Assembly (NCBI GenBank): GCA_036897445.1
Contig: JAYMTL010000039.1
Coordinates: forward strand, 1 to 64,000
DNA: 64,000 nucleotides
Source: Pelargonium tetragonum
Lineage: Eukaryota > Streptophyta > Magnoliopsida > Geraniales > Geraniaceae
Direction: 5' to 3'
Shown: one piece after another, positions 8,654 to 22,570 of the stretch
Layout of the letters: the number at the start of each line of letters is the position of its first letter
Position numbering within the stretch: position 1 is the stretch's first letter
Notes under the pieces: model-generated
The model's input: only the letters and a program-made list of their open reading frames with translations
Databases searched by the model: none
Told to the model about the DNA's origin: nothing
Made by a program: the position numbers and the translations under genes

Positions 8654-11600
8654 TAGTGTTAACTTTATTCTTATAATCTATTGCAATCCCTTCCCTTTGC
8701 TATGCTACAGGCTAACTCTTTCCAAACCCAGAAGGCCCTCTATATGTTAGCTCCGAAGAAAAAAGCTCAAAAGCTGTTTAATGGAACCTATCACCCATAT
8801 TATCCTATCTTTATGGTAAATAATAGAATAATATTCTTTTTCCCGATTTCGGGATGAATTAGGTAAACAAAAGATCGGGGGCAGGCCCTTGGGTATTTGT
8901 CCAATAAAGATTTTATCCAAGGAATCTCTAGTATACTGTTGCTATATAGGCATTTTCCTAATCTTTCTAACTTTTGAGGACTTGATTTCTTAACTGGGCG
9001 GAAAAGGATTCTTTCTATGTGTATAACTATAAGTTAAAAATCTTAATTAAAAAGCAGTAAGTAGTTTTAATTATCTAACTCTAGCTATAGGGAGACCTAC
9101 CTAAGTACTCACATTGAACTGGGAATGCTAGGAAATTTTGTCTATGTAGGAGATTCCTTCTAGCCTCGAGCACTCAGTGGAATAAGCAATTAAGGTTGTT
9201 TATGATGAAAAGTAGGTTACCTAATGTAAACGGCTACTATACTACTCGATGTGGTAAGTGCCCAAACTTGGGGTTTCCCTTTTGAGTTTCCTCACATGTA
9301 TATACAAAACACCTATATTCTATAATAGGACCCGAAACTAATATTACTAAAACTGGAACTAGTTCTATCATGACAAAACTCATAAACCCGGCCTAAAATA
9401 AAGCATCCCTACTTGAATCTAGGACCTAACCTGAATATTTTTAGTATCATAAAAAGTCAAGTTCATTTAACAGTTAAGCTGCGTCTTACGTCGAGTGGGG
9501 TCAAAACAGAATGGAAAATCCGCGTTTAATTATTCAGTATACCTCTTATAGTAATATAGTAATAAAACTTTATTTTATTAAAAGGAATTTTCGTTTAGTA
9601 AGAAATAAATTGAATACAAGATTTAAAAACCTATTATACGGGCTCGTGCATTATAGACCCGCTCAGGTAGTATTTTCTTTCTTTTTTGCCCACAGGGTTT
9701 CCGAGGCCTTGTGCCAGCTAAGTGAGGCCTTCTCCTTATATAAGGGAAGGTAACGAAGTTACAATTTAAAGCCTTACATAACATACCGACAAAAAAAGTG
9801 GCCTACTAATTAACTAAAAAAAGTCTAGATAGGATAAATTACGCTTTCCCAGGTTTCAGTTAAAAAGGTATAACTAGGGTCTTAGGGTTTTTACGAAGTA
9901 TTGCGAGATGAAATTCTATTCTACTATACTTATTGTATTACTACATTTCATAAACTAGTATCTGGATACAATATGACAAGAAAGGTTTACAGTCTCTATT
10001 GTAACCTATTTCGAAATGTATAAAAGCGTACGAATTTAAGACCTTTGAGTTTTTTATGTTTCTAGTAATTCTATCAGGTTAGAGCACCTTCCTTGTGCTA
10101 TAAACCTCTGGATACCATCTTATTCTAAGTTATTTAATTACCACTACTAGACTTTATTTTGTATATTTGTTATGTATACTTCTAAGAATTGGTTAACTCA
10201 GTTCATTAACAACCGACTCTTGACTACTAATAAAGAGCAGTAGTAGTGAAGCCCATAGTCTAAACTTAAAAGAATAAGGGAATCCTTTTTTAAAAACAAG
10301 AGAATCTTTGCTGCTGTTCTATCAGAGATGTAATTTCTTTTTAAGTTAAAGTTAGGCAAAACCAGGGTGCTTGTTGCCCAGGACGTACCTAGAGTACAAG
10401 TTTATGATTTGTATAATGCTTTAAGCGACTCGACGCGGGTGACTGGATACGTGATGAAAATATTCCAGCTCTTTTTAATTTCAATTAGATCCCCTATAAA
10501 TATAATTAGAGTTTTAACTTGGCAAAGCGTGCGCAAATGGAGTACTATCAGGAATCCCAAAAAATTGAACTTTCCTTAAATGGACTATAGTATTAAAGAT
10601 TAAGGACAGGGTTCTTAAGAGACCCTTGTATGATGTGCAAAAAGCGATTGTTGACTTACGGCAGGGCTAAGAAGCTCATGACTTCTAAAAGAGTCCCATA
10701 TAACGGATTTTGGTGTTTTACTATTAAACATAAGGGAATCGTTCAACATTTGGGCTCTTAGAAATTTGAGAAGGGTTGTCCCTCAATTACCGACGAAAAA
10801 GCATACCCGTTTTGTTCAGAAAGAAGATCTAGTTATACATGGATCTAATCTCATGGGTATAAAGCGGATTCCCTTAGCTGTTTAGAAAAGTCTATCCAAT
10901 TAAAGAGCTGAATAAAAGGGTTTCTTATTTGTGTCCAAAAATCTCAGTATTAGTTGAAACCGGATACCTTAATAGGCCAAAATGTTAGTACACACGTTAC
11001 ACCTAGTTAAAATTTTACAAGTTACTTTAGTAAAGTAGTTATAAATCTACAGGCTTTCTTTTTATATGAGATATCTGATCTAAGGCTCTGAGTTTAGAAG
11101 TATGATATTGCACAAGGTTGCAAGCTATTAGCCAAAGGCTCCGGAGAATTTAAAGATATAAGACACGAACCTTTAAAGCCAACAGTTACAAGGGATATAA
11201 TAAATTGCGGGGGTGGAATTTTTAAATAACAAATCTCGCATCTAATTTTTTACTGATAACTTGTATCTTAGGTCAGGAAAACGCTATCAATTGTGCATCT
11301 CAGAATTACACTTAGCCTGTTCCAGGTATCTTGAAGTATCTCTAATCCAAACAAAAAACAAGTACACGTAGTGGGATTGCTAATAGTTAGCTTTCCTCCC
11401 TTATTAAACTTTTGCTTCATATTTATGCAATAATATTCTTAAATTAATTAGACAGAATTTCATTTCATAGTTTAGGACCCTCGCCTCTATTCCAACCGGG
11501 ATCCTTATTGGCAGGTTTATGAAAATTCCGCGTACTTTAGAATATTCTGATTTGAACTCCTTTTTTCATCGTGTGAACGGCACCCCTTTTGTCAAGTATT

Positions 11601-14600
11601 AGAGCGACTTAGCCTTCAAAGTACTTCGCCCAGTAAAACACAAATTTGGAGAGAGCTTCGTTAGCTATTAGTGCACATTAGAACTAATAGCTTTAGATAA
11701 AAAGAAAGGTAGCATAAGAGTTTGAGGTTATAGGAGCAGTCCTAGGGAGTCCGGTTTAACATATGATAGAGCACTACTTTGTGATAGGACCGCAGACGAA
11801 CTAAACAGTAAACCTTATATCATTTTTTAATAAAATTGAATTACACATTACATACACTGACAAGAGACAAAGCGCCTAAGATATGTTACTAGAATTGTGA
11901 ATATATTAGTATCCTATATCAGGTATCAGGAGAGTCATATTAAAGAGGAAAGATAAGAGGGGCTCGTGAAAACCTTGGTGTTGTCGATTAATGACAATTT
12001 CTAAACTAAGTCATTTTTGGAAGGAGCAAGGCCTTAGACCTAACTCATTTGATAATGCAATTCTATAATAACTTGAAAGGGTATCGTACGAAATTCTCAA
12101 TGCAAAATTACAAAGCTCAAACCTTTCCGTAGGTAGTAACTCCTCTTTTTAGTAGAATATATAGAAAACCTCAAGTAGGGCTGTAAAGAACTTTGCTCTT
12201 CACCATACCTCTAGCTTAAGTCTTACTGGTTTTCTTAAGACCTGAACTCTGTATCTTCATAGCTTACTCTTGTGTTACTTTGTTTCTAGTAAAGAACCGA
12301 ATTTTCCGGATATGGGATATTTTAAGTATTCTATCAAAACCAGGATACAAGGCTATAATAAGAGGGGTTATACTACTAAAAAGCGAAGCATATAAAGCTG
12401 CGAAATACTAGTAATTACATTACCTCGCTAACTATCAGGGCACATTCTTAAGCTGTTAGTCAATCCTCTCTTATTTTCTAAAATTGCAGGAACCTTGTGC
12501 TTTGGAATCAAACCCGTTTTCTTGATACTTGATATCAGATATATACAAAGCAACTCCCGAGAAGAGTTAAGCACGTTAAGCGGTTTCTTAATTAGAGTAT
12601 AAACCCTCAGAACTTAAGATCAAAGTTCCCTATCAAAGAGTAAGGACAAAAAAGAAAGATATTGTCATTTTGTAATTAATCAATGCCCTCATAACAATCG
12701 CTGGAGAGAATATGCCTCCAGAACTTAGTACCCTGTTTTCTTTTGTTGAATGAACTAGATCCTTTTCCTATTACGAACACAAATTAGATTTTAGAGTTAT
12801 ATTATATATTCATTACTTTATAACTTTATATATTTTAACTATTTAGACAAGCTAGGATAAGGAGATTTTTATTAATTACTACAGTTAGATAATTTACTAG
12901 CACTCGTTGCAAGAACCTATTATTTAAGTGTTAGTAGCTCTTATCGATAAGGTTTCTTTTTTTATTTATTATCAGCAGTGCTAACCTGGAATAATCCGGT
13001 AAATAAGGGATCGTGGGTCTTTATTAATTGTAAGGAAGTCTAGAAAGATCCTATTATAGAAATACTCGGTACTCTAATGAGTAAAACAAGGGCTCTATTA
13101 CGCGATTCACTGCAAAAGGAACTACCTTACTTGGGTTCTATATAAGGGCATAGCTAGGAATAAAAGCAGAAATGTAGGCGGCTCTCTACAGGACGGGGGT
13201 TTCCCCAATCCCATTAATTAAAAATGAGTTCTGTGCTAGATTGCTTTAGTATCCTCTTTTTATTCTGTGGTGTTACAACTCAATGTCATAAGCATTAAGA
13301 TTAGATATTAGCGCTAGACTAAGAGGTCCCTCTTTTTAGAAAAGCCCAGAACTTGTAGTGTCGTTTATGATTGTTATAGTTTCAACAAACTTCTTTTATC
13401 GATTTTATTCCCAGCTTAAGTGAGATTTATGAATCTCGGGAACTACTTACTTATTCTTATAAAAGTATACTAAAAAAGTCTTTTTTACACGATAAAAAGA
13501 GGTCTTTCGTTGATAAACAGATATACTTAACTCTTTCATCTAACGTTTATATCCAAGTTACGGATTAAATAGGATTTCCAGGCATTCCTTTAGTTAGAGA
13601 AAGTCCTACTAATGAACCAACCTCCTTAAGACAAAGTTGGAAAAAACTATGGAATTCTATATAAAAGCCTCTCTCATGGACTCGTTTGTCTTACCCAATG
13701 TATTTACACATATTCCTAAAAGTTCAGAAGATCCAGGCTCCGTCTCTTACTTGTAAATTCCTATTTTTTTAATTATACTTCACATATCTAATAGGATTCT
13801 AAGAAAGCAGGTTAAGTTTAGGCAAAGGGCACACTCCTATTTTATAAGCTGTGCCAGGCATTTCTATTATACATAAAAATATGAAGCTAATCTTTCTTTT
13901 CTTGACTCGGGATGTAGCACAAGCAATTTCCCTTAAAAACTTTACAAGTATCTACATATTATAGAATAGAAGCTGCCTTATCTATCCCTATCCTGAAAAC
14001 TTACTTCCCACAAAGGATCTTTTGAGTTATATAAACACGTTCTTTTTCACTTGACTTGAAAGTCTAGTATAGTATATAGCTCCGGTTAAGAGGTGCTATA
14101 TTATGTATATGCCGTGTATAGAATTCCTTGTAGTCACGAGGTTCTGAAGTTCCTGCAAGGGATACCTGCTTTAATAAAATTTCAATATTCTTGTTTATTA
14201 ACTTATCTGTTCTGGTATTTTATGTTCGCGAGCTACCTAAGATTTCTAAGATTTTTAATACGGCGTATTTTTATAGTTTAGATTCCTTAACTTAAAGTAC
14301 TAGAGAATCCTTTAAAAATTGAATGGGGTCATGTTTGTTTGCTACTCATAAAAGAGTTAATAAGATAATGCTTGAGTAAGGGCTGCTGCTCTTTGCAGTT
14401 TTGTAGATACTAAAAGGGGGGTTGTTGCGCCTAGTTTCAGCTGCTTTAGATATTCAAGAAGCTTCCTAGTTATAAAACAAAACGGGGCTTTTGAGCGTAT
14501 TGTACCTTATAGGTATTTCGACTCTAGGAGTTTCCTTATGTGGTAAAAAGTGTGTGCCTTTTATACAGGAATCGTAATATAGGAGCATCTCATTAGTTTT

Positions 14601-17600
14601 AGTGTAAGTTTATTTAGGAGTAATCCTGAAATTGACTTTGCGTCTATTATATTTATTATAAAAGAGATACGTGCTATATCTTTCTTACAACTTCTTGAGC
14701 AATCGAAATACAAGATTAGAAAGATATTTCTTGCTGAAGGTTTTTCACAAGCCAGAGCTAGAATATAGGAAGTAATCTTACTCCATGTTTAAACACAATT
14801 TTTGAAAGACTAAGATGAGTCTTCTCAAAAAGGGGTTTCTGCCAGTTTCGTGCAATTGCAATGGGGAGAGTCTCTTGTAAATAAACCTAAGCAACTTAGT
14901 TCAATTTTATCCTGCATTTTCAGCCTTTTTCTGGACTATAAAACAAGGGCAGGCATGCTGCTTTTTATGGTATCAATATGCGAGATAAGAGAGCTTAACC
15001 CTGTTACCTTAGGTTTTTTTACTTTATTATACGCAGCAAAAAACTTTACGGGCCCCTTGTATATAGAGTGAAAAGGGAGGCTCTACACTTATATTCAGGA
15101 ACTCTTTTCAGGCTGGTTAATAAGAGGGCTCAGAGTAGTAAAAAATATAGCTTGATGAGAGACCCTAATATTCAATATTTCAGAGCGAGTCAATTTAAAA
15201 GGACCCAAATCCTCCCTGAGTTAGGGAGTGCTTATATCTAAAAGTCCCTGCTATTTTGTGTTGTAGTGGAAAATTCCTTGTTATAAATTTGAGAAATTCG
15301 GAAAGAAAAGGAACAAAACCTATATTTCCAAAATATGTAAGCTTAGTTAATTAAGTAAAGACATTCCCAGGTTCTCTTGGGGTATAATAAAAATTTCTGA
15401 GTGACTAGAATTCGAGTGCTTTCGAGAAACACAGGAGCTATATTGTATGCTATTATGAGATTTTCTCAGTCAGATTAATAAGCAAATTAGTTTTTTTAGT
15501 TTAAAGTCTCCCAAAAGCAGCCATATCTAAGGAGACTCCGGGGGTTTATCCCAGTATTTTATGCAACCCGAATTACGGGATTGCTAGTAGATAGGGTGAC
15601 TATTTTAAATCTCCTTTTTTGGAACGTGATTTATGCCATTTATATTAATTAACAGGGGTTTGTGGAATTAACTTTACCCGGAATACAAATACATCAGCTA
15701 TAAGGGTTCTAATCCCACACAATAGAGAATTCTGTTACTAATTATATTAGAGGTCGATACTTATTCTACTTCTACATAAGCGATTCTAACCATAAATTGT
15801 GTTAACATAGAACCATTAATCTGGTTGAGAATAGGAGCTTCAGAGTGGTACTTATAATAAAAATGAAATGGGTATCGTAAAGAGCAATTACTTTAAAAGG
15901 TATCGCATATGAAGCATAACTAAGTAAAAACAAGTCAAAAGTTTTCTTATGAGGGACCTTTACCCACAAAAACCAAGAAGGATCCCAATTGTACCTAATT
16001 GGGGTTAAACCACCGGGAAATGCTGTAGTTGGTGAGGTAGGCGGATTCTTTATATGGAATTTAAGAACTATCCCTAAACCTTTGAATTCGCTTAATTTGA
16101 TTTAGTAACGTACCCCGGATTCCCATACTCCATAATTTTCAAGTGAACGTAATATAGTAGTGGAATGGTCAAAAAGTGCATTGCCGTTTAATCTAGCTGC
16201 CCTAGTAAGCTTTTCAATTTTCTTTCTATTACTTACCTATTTGCCTTTAGTCATTTTTTACAGAACGGGGTTTCTTTTATTCTATGGACCAAAAACATGT
16301 CATGGGATTGCCTCGAACGCACTTTTTAAGGGGTACCTACTTAAGTTTCGACTGTAAGTTATTTTTCATTAAAACTAAACCTACTTTTTCAGGAACAAGG
16401 CTTTTTTCTAAGTAGCTGCATGGATAAAAATGACATCTGCTTTATAAATATCTGGGGTAACCCACTTACTAGAGAGAGGTCTAATTTCTTTTGCCAAAGG
16501 AGTTTACATAAAAAAAAGTTACGAAGAAAAAATATAGGATAATAAGCTTTTTACAAAACAGAGAAAGATTTCAAAAGTTGAAAAGGGAAAACTCCTAAAA
16601 CCTAAAAGTATTCTATTCTTCTTATAAGCTGGGTTCCCGATCTTAATACGTTCTTCTATAGGCAGGGGTTTTTTAACTTTCATTGGCTAGTAGTGCGTAG
16701 TGAAAGCTCCAGTTCTGTTGGAATACTTTTTTTAGAGTCTATTCTACTTTTTGACATTATATAACAAGTAAGACTCATATTTGTAAATTTGTTATACGCC
16801 CATTTGCGCCCTATTTTTTAGATACTTATTTTCTTTTCTTTTTTGAGATTTACAGAAGTCTTGATTTTATTTGCGATTTTTTAGTCGTCTTTTTAAGCCT
16901 TGTTTATGAATATTAAGGGCATGCAATCTAGTGAAACCCTAGCATTTGTTACGAAGTTTTATAAGGGAACCCCTATTTTAACTAGAACTGTGAGAGACCC
17001 TTCCTAGACAACAAAGTTTCAAGAGGAGCTTTATAAGAGGCTGCACTATTACCCGCGACTTGTTTTAAAAAAAACACCCCTTATTGTTTAATTGCTAAAA
17101 ATTTTTATTAAGTAAAATACTTATAAGAAAAGCTTCTTTTTAACTTATCAAAAAGAATCTAAGGCTTCTCTTTTGAATTTTTAATGGAAACGTCTCTGGA
17201 TTTGAATATTAAGACTAAGTATTGCTCGACTTGAGTCCCTTTATACGAGTCATTTTAACCTAACAGGGGAAGTAATTCGTTGCCAGAAACATGAGCAATT
17301 CTAGAACATCTTTCTTTTGAAGGTCCATAAGAATGCTTCTATTTTTTCCATTAAATAATGGGGTGTATAAGGATAGTCTCATAAATAATAAGGAAAAGGC
17401 TCTAATTTCAGTTCAGGATAAAGAAAGTTTTAATATAATTTATAGTATATTCGAGCTATTGCCACACATATAATATTTGTCTTGGCTTTACTTTCCACTC
17501 TCAAATTACTTTTACAACGACTCTTCGAAGACCTCACCCCCTTTTTTAAGCGGTAAGGAAGCCCTTTTACTAATGTACTAATGAATTCCTGGATTCCCTT

Positions 17601-20600
17601 TTTGTTTTGGGATTTTTAACTCACGAGGTAGGTGTTCATAAGATTGAGGGCAGAAATGAAAACTTTTGGTAAGTCCCTGTTTTTGAGAAGAGACCTTTGT
17701 GTAAGTACTTACTTTGTAGTTTTTGAACATTTCTTAACGGGCTGACCTACCTAACAAAAGTGCGGCTCCTTTTTGGGTGTACCGCACCTCTTCATTAGGA
17801 CTTTTACCTCAAGCCTTTTTTATATGAGAGATTGTAGTCTTTATTTCTAATTAAAAGAAATTTATAACAAGTTTTCCTAATTTCAAAGAATAGAAACTTC
17901 CACGAAAAGTATACTTGATCTAATATAGGGATTTTTTGTCAAAATTATATGCCTTGTTTTTGCTCCTTTTCTCTTTCTAGGATTGACCGCTTTCTAGAGG
18001 AAGATTTAGATCTTGTTTGTTGGATGCATTTTGTTTTGTTAAAGAAGTCGATATATTATTATATACATAGGGAGGGGGAGCATAAAATTTTCCATTTGCT
18101 TCTTTTTTTGAGTAAGTTTATCCCCTTTTTGTTATAAAGTATTAGTAATTAAGAGTTTTCTTAAAAAATATGTAAAAGTAGGGTATGGGAAGTTTAGTTT
18201 TTATACAAAAAAGAAAGATAATAGCTATAGGGAAGGGACCGTAAGGTAGGAACAACAAGAACTAAGATCAAAGTTATCAAGATACAAATACATAGAATTT
18301 TTAAAAAAGGCTAGCTAATTGACAAGGGCATATACCTGTACCCTTTATAGGAGCTTCTAAGCTTGAGTAAAATTACCTCTTGTAAGGGTTTTTAGTTGTT
18401 TATACTTTCTAACTTTTCATTTTGGAAGCCCCCCTCTTTGTTTAAAGTCGGAAGTTTATCCTTATTTGAGAAGGAAATAGTATACAAAAGGCAGTTGGAT
18501 ACCCATATGGAGCGTTACTTTGGTGTAGTAAAAGTAAGAGATAATGGCCTAAATTTCTAAAGGGTTTTATCAAGATTTTTTCAGTTCAAAGTTATTAGAA
18601 TAGTTTTTGACTTTCCATTCTTATTTTTGTTTATAAAACCCACTTCTAGTTAAGGGTCTTCCCCAGCAAGCTATCTTATTATAGCTAGGGTTTTTGAAAC
18701 CTCATATTAACCGAGCCCTTAATCTAAAAGACCCCTTACGTAGTCGAGATTTGGTCTTGAACTATATTTAAGACTTACCTTGAAAAGAGGCTTCTTTAGA
18801 GAAACCAGATATTCAGAGAATCTTACGTGACTTATAGCAGTATAGCTTGTCTACCTTAGAATAATTAGAACAACTCTCTAGTAATTTACGTGAGTACATC
18901 AGGAATGGTCTTTTTTTAAGTTAAACCTTTAGAATCTACTTGGTATGATAAGAGCCTGTTTAAAGTTCTGTCTTATAGAGGGCTCTCATGCTACGATCCT
19001 AAACAGGAAGTTGCTTCATATGGATTGTTATGCTTGAAAAATAATAAAATAAGGTCTACTGAAAATCTTCCCTTTTTGTCAATCAAATTTAGTAAAAGGG
19101 CTCTATTTAATTTATATCATACTAAAATTTCATGTTACGATCTCCCGCGCTCTATTCTACTAGGAGAAGATAATTTCCATATAAAAAGCTAAAAGAAAGG
19201 ATTCCGCATAAGTTGCTTAGGCTCTTAGCTACGAGTTTTCAATTAATATCCGTTTGAAAGTACCCACACAAGAATTAAATAAACTTGAGTACTTCTCGTA
19301 GAACCCACTTTATTGAATACTCTCTTAAGCATGTCCTTTTATTTCGGTCACTTAGAGGACGCCTTTATTATTTAAAATACAACCAAAGAACCCTTTTAAT
19401 TAGACAATAGACATTCTAAGCCGGGACAAGGAGCCCCCTTCTATAACTTATAATTGAAAGGCTTTAGGACGACATGATTTAAGAACAAATTAGTAAAAAA
19501 CAAAAAAGTTTATTAAGAAATTGGTATTGGGCAAAGTTAACTTAAGAGCTTCCGGCTTCTATACCAGGAAATTTTTTACTGCTTAATAAATAATAGCTAA
19601 GAAAAGACGTAGAATAAAGCCTTCTTCCTAATATTTTTTTGCAGTATCCCTTGTTCCACAAATTTTTGGAATGCAATACTTTTTTATTTTCAAGGTTTTT
19701 TTACTTGTAAAAATAGAAATAGAATATACTGATAAGGTTTTATCCTAATAACAGCTAAAATTCACGCAGGGTTTATAACCTTCCATTAAAACCTCGGAGC
19801 CTTTGTAATTAAATAGGCCTATAACTTGCAAAAGCTACTATATATAGCAGATTTTTATCCTATGCTAATGGAACCCGGAAGGAATGAGAGTAAGGGTTTA
19901 GGGTTAAAGAGTATAAATTGCAGTATATTGTGTATATAGAGGTACTAAAAAATATCTAGATGAAAGGAAAAGACAAAGTATAAATACTAAATACAGAAAA
20001 GCGGTTTGGGAGTCCGTGCCTTTAAGGCTCTTAGAAAAAAAAAATCTAAGAGTGATACAAGTTTCTGAAAAATTAACTGGGATTTTATAAAGTAAATCGC
20101 ACGAAATATTAACTCTACAAACTCCTTTTTCTGTTTTCAGTCATTAATATTCGAATATGAATATGCTGGTAATTTTCTAACCTAAGCAGCTTGGCGCCTG
20201 TAAGGACTCTCAATGTAAACAAGGTTTTGATTGAGGGCCTTCCTCTAAAAAGGTATATGCACAAATTCCTCGAGATATTTCATTTCTTTATTTAATAAAA
20301 ACTGCAGTAATCGCAAGAAATTAGAATTGCTTTTATAGCGTACTCATTTTATTGTAATTAAGTAATTAATCATAAAATAGACTCCCCTTTACCCCTTTGT
20401 CTTAGCTTTTTTTTATAGTACCTCTTAGACTCGTTTTTGGAAATCTGGGTTCCTTTTTCGGTAACTTAAAAAAAGCAGGAAAGAAGAAAGCCTTGCTTCG
20501 ATACTTTGAATCCGGTAAATATAAAGCTTAATTTAGGGAACTAGAAGTATACTAGATTGAGTTTAACCCGACGACGGCCAGACTTTGCCTACTTATAAAA

Positions 20601-22368
20601 AGAAAAAGGGGTGTACCTCCAGTTACGTATGCTCGCCTTGTAGTTTTACCTATAGAATTAAAAGCTAATATTATTGATTATTGAGTCCTCTTTTTAGGGA
20701 GCCCCCTTGCCATTTTGTACCAGGTATCCTTTTTTCTAATCTGGTAGTACTGTGACCCGTTTTATACAAAATCGAAATTCCTTTTCAGGCAAAGCGCTTA
20801 GCAAAGAAGAAAAATGAAAACCAGTACTATTTATAAATAAGAAAAAAGACTTGTACTAAACATCTCCTTTTTATAATGCTTTTAGGGATTCCCCCTCTTT
20901 CTTAAGATACTTTAATCCTGTGCCCGCTTTTTACTTCTCATTGAATTAACTGCAATTATCAGCTCTTGTAAAGTTCTATGTATCTAGAACCCTCTAAACA
21001 TAAGAACTAAGGGGCTACCGCTTTTGTCAAAGAATACAGATAACCCTGGGTTAAAAAGAAGCAACTACACTTAAATTTAAGTAGATACTATAAAAAGGAT
21101 TTACACGGGCGATAGGAAAAAGGAGATTTTAAGAAACAAAAGGTTTCTAAAAAAGCCTTAGGAAGCTTCTTAATGTTAGGGTATTTAGTTTCTCTTTTTC
21201 TATATTAGACTTTAGTTCTTTTACTAGAAGTAATTAAGGCATCGACTCGTACGGAAGTCTTTAAAATAGAAAAGTTCCTTTTGTATTATGCTTTTTTTTT
21301 AGGGAACCCCTGAGAATAGTCAAAAAGTGCAATTTCAGCAATTTATGTTAATAAGCAGTAGCCCTTAATAAGTTAACTCATCCGCGATTTTCGAGGTCTT
21401 AACCTTCGGGGTACCCTGTTGGATTACTGATGTAACTTTGTTTATTTCCAAGTGGATTAGATACACAACAAAAGAATTCTCCTTATAGAATAGTTTAAAA
21501 AGAATAGTAAATGGGCGGGGTACTAACCCGAAAAAGGGTAAAAACCTATTACAACAAGCCTTTATTAGACAAGGTAATTTGTACTTTTGTAGTTATTTAA
21601 ACAGTTGTCAGTAAAGTTAAGTAGAGGCTTCTCCGTGTATGATACAGATTCGCAAAAAATACCACCACTCATGTATCCAACGGAATACTCTTTATATCCT
21701 TACCTGAGACATAACTTTTCTATAAAAAGAATGCCGGATAGACAACTTCTTAATCTTTCCTCGGGTGTCTATAGAGCTTCCCTTTATAATTAGACTTTTT
21801 GTATACTTCATAATTTTAAACTCAGTATTTTACTAGAGGCGGTGTACTACTAATCCAGACTTAACTTAAACCTCTCACAAAAAGAGGCCCTCCTTAGTGG
21901 CAACCGGAACGGGAATATACAACTCTTAGCTTCATACTTAATTTAGCACTCGAAAAAAGATTGAACAGAACTCTTAAGTGAGTGTTACAAATTCCTTTCT
22001 TTTAGTAATAAAGACTCATTATAATAATTAGATATTAGTTATAGGAGTATCCCGAAGTTGTATCAAAAAGAATATAGCTAGGGGAAGAAAAAAAGGATCT
22101 CATTTGGGAGGCATTTCGAGCCTATTTTTCTAAAATATAGAAGCTCTAAACGCGAAAGAAAGACTAGTAATTTCCGTCCAGTAGTATACCTGGGTAAGTT
22201 TTTAAATGTAGACAGAATGCTGATACAAGGTTTCCAATAAAACAATTGTAGTGCACGAGAGTAATGGAGTCTCCTAGTTACTGGTATTAACGAGTTAAAG
22301 GTCCCATATAGTTTTTATTTCCTATCAAGCTATAATTTATTCAATATTGCAGATTTAAGGGGTCCTAA
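8654..22368. other. Long gene-free region (13.7 kb)
   Basis: Several 60-80 codon frames occur here (for example at 9511-9753, 14850-15071 and 16160-16357) at the frequency expected by chance, and none has a domain I recognise. At 12607-12684 a plus-strand frame reads lysine-rich (ELKIKVPYQRV, RTKKKDIV) for 25 codons. At about 18259-18300 another reads TRTKIKVIKIQIHR, similar in style to the 22.5 kb fragment. The palindromes GGATTCCC near 10865 and GGAATCC near 10271 belong to the dispersed family. Nothing else stands out. Confidence 0.45.
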
Positions 22369-22503
22369 AGAAGTTCCATAGTATCCATATGTATATTCCT
22401 GTCTTGCTTATGTCAGTTTCTACTTTTTTCTATTAAGAGTTGTCTTACATGGCTGAAAAGCTTTGATGAGTGGAGGTTAAGGCGTTTCCAGCAAATAAAC
22501 TAA
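22369..22503 (+). CDS. 44-codon frame with hydrophobic N-part and basic C-part
   Basis: Open between TAA (22366-22368) and TAA (22501-22503), no ATG. It reads SIVSICIFLSCLCQFLLFS, then IKSCLTWLKSFDEWRLRRFQQ. That is one plausible membrane span followed by a basic amphipathic segment. The next frame (22499-22570) overlaps its end and continues with a basic peptide. The pair could be one gene with a frameshift, or chance. No family recognised. Confidence 0.18.
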   Translation, partial: RSSIVSICIFLSCLCQFLLFSIKSCLTWLKSFDEWRLRRFQQIN

Positions 22504-22570
22504 TATAAAGAGTAAGACTAAGACAGCTGTCAAGATACAGAACAAAAAAGTTACAGAAGTCCGCGTCTGA
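22499..22570 (+). CDS. Short lysine-rich frame, KTKTAVKIQNKK
   Basis: A 23-codon open frame ending at TGA (22568-22570). It contains IKSKTKTAVKIQNKKVTEV, with Lys at nearly every second or third position. The DNA shares the phrases AAGACTAAGA and AAGATACAGAA with the lysine-rich islands at 53.3 and 55.55 kb. If UGA is sense it continues nine codons. It overlaps the hydrophobic frame before it by a few bases in another phase. Confidence 0.2.
   Translation, partial: TNIKSKTKTAVKIQNKKVTEVRV

Noticed and set aside
9711-9720. GTGCCAGCTA resembling the conserved 530 loop of small-subunit rRNA
   Set aside because: Only about eight bases match, the rest of the loop is absent, and no other conserved rRNA segment lies nearby.
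9511-9753. 80-codon plus-strand frame as a gene
   Set aside because: Chance length, no recognisable domain, no coherent composition and no supporting context.
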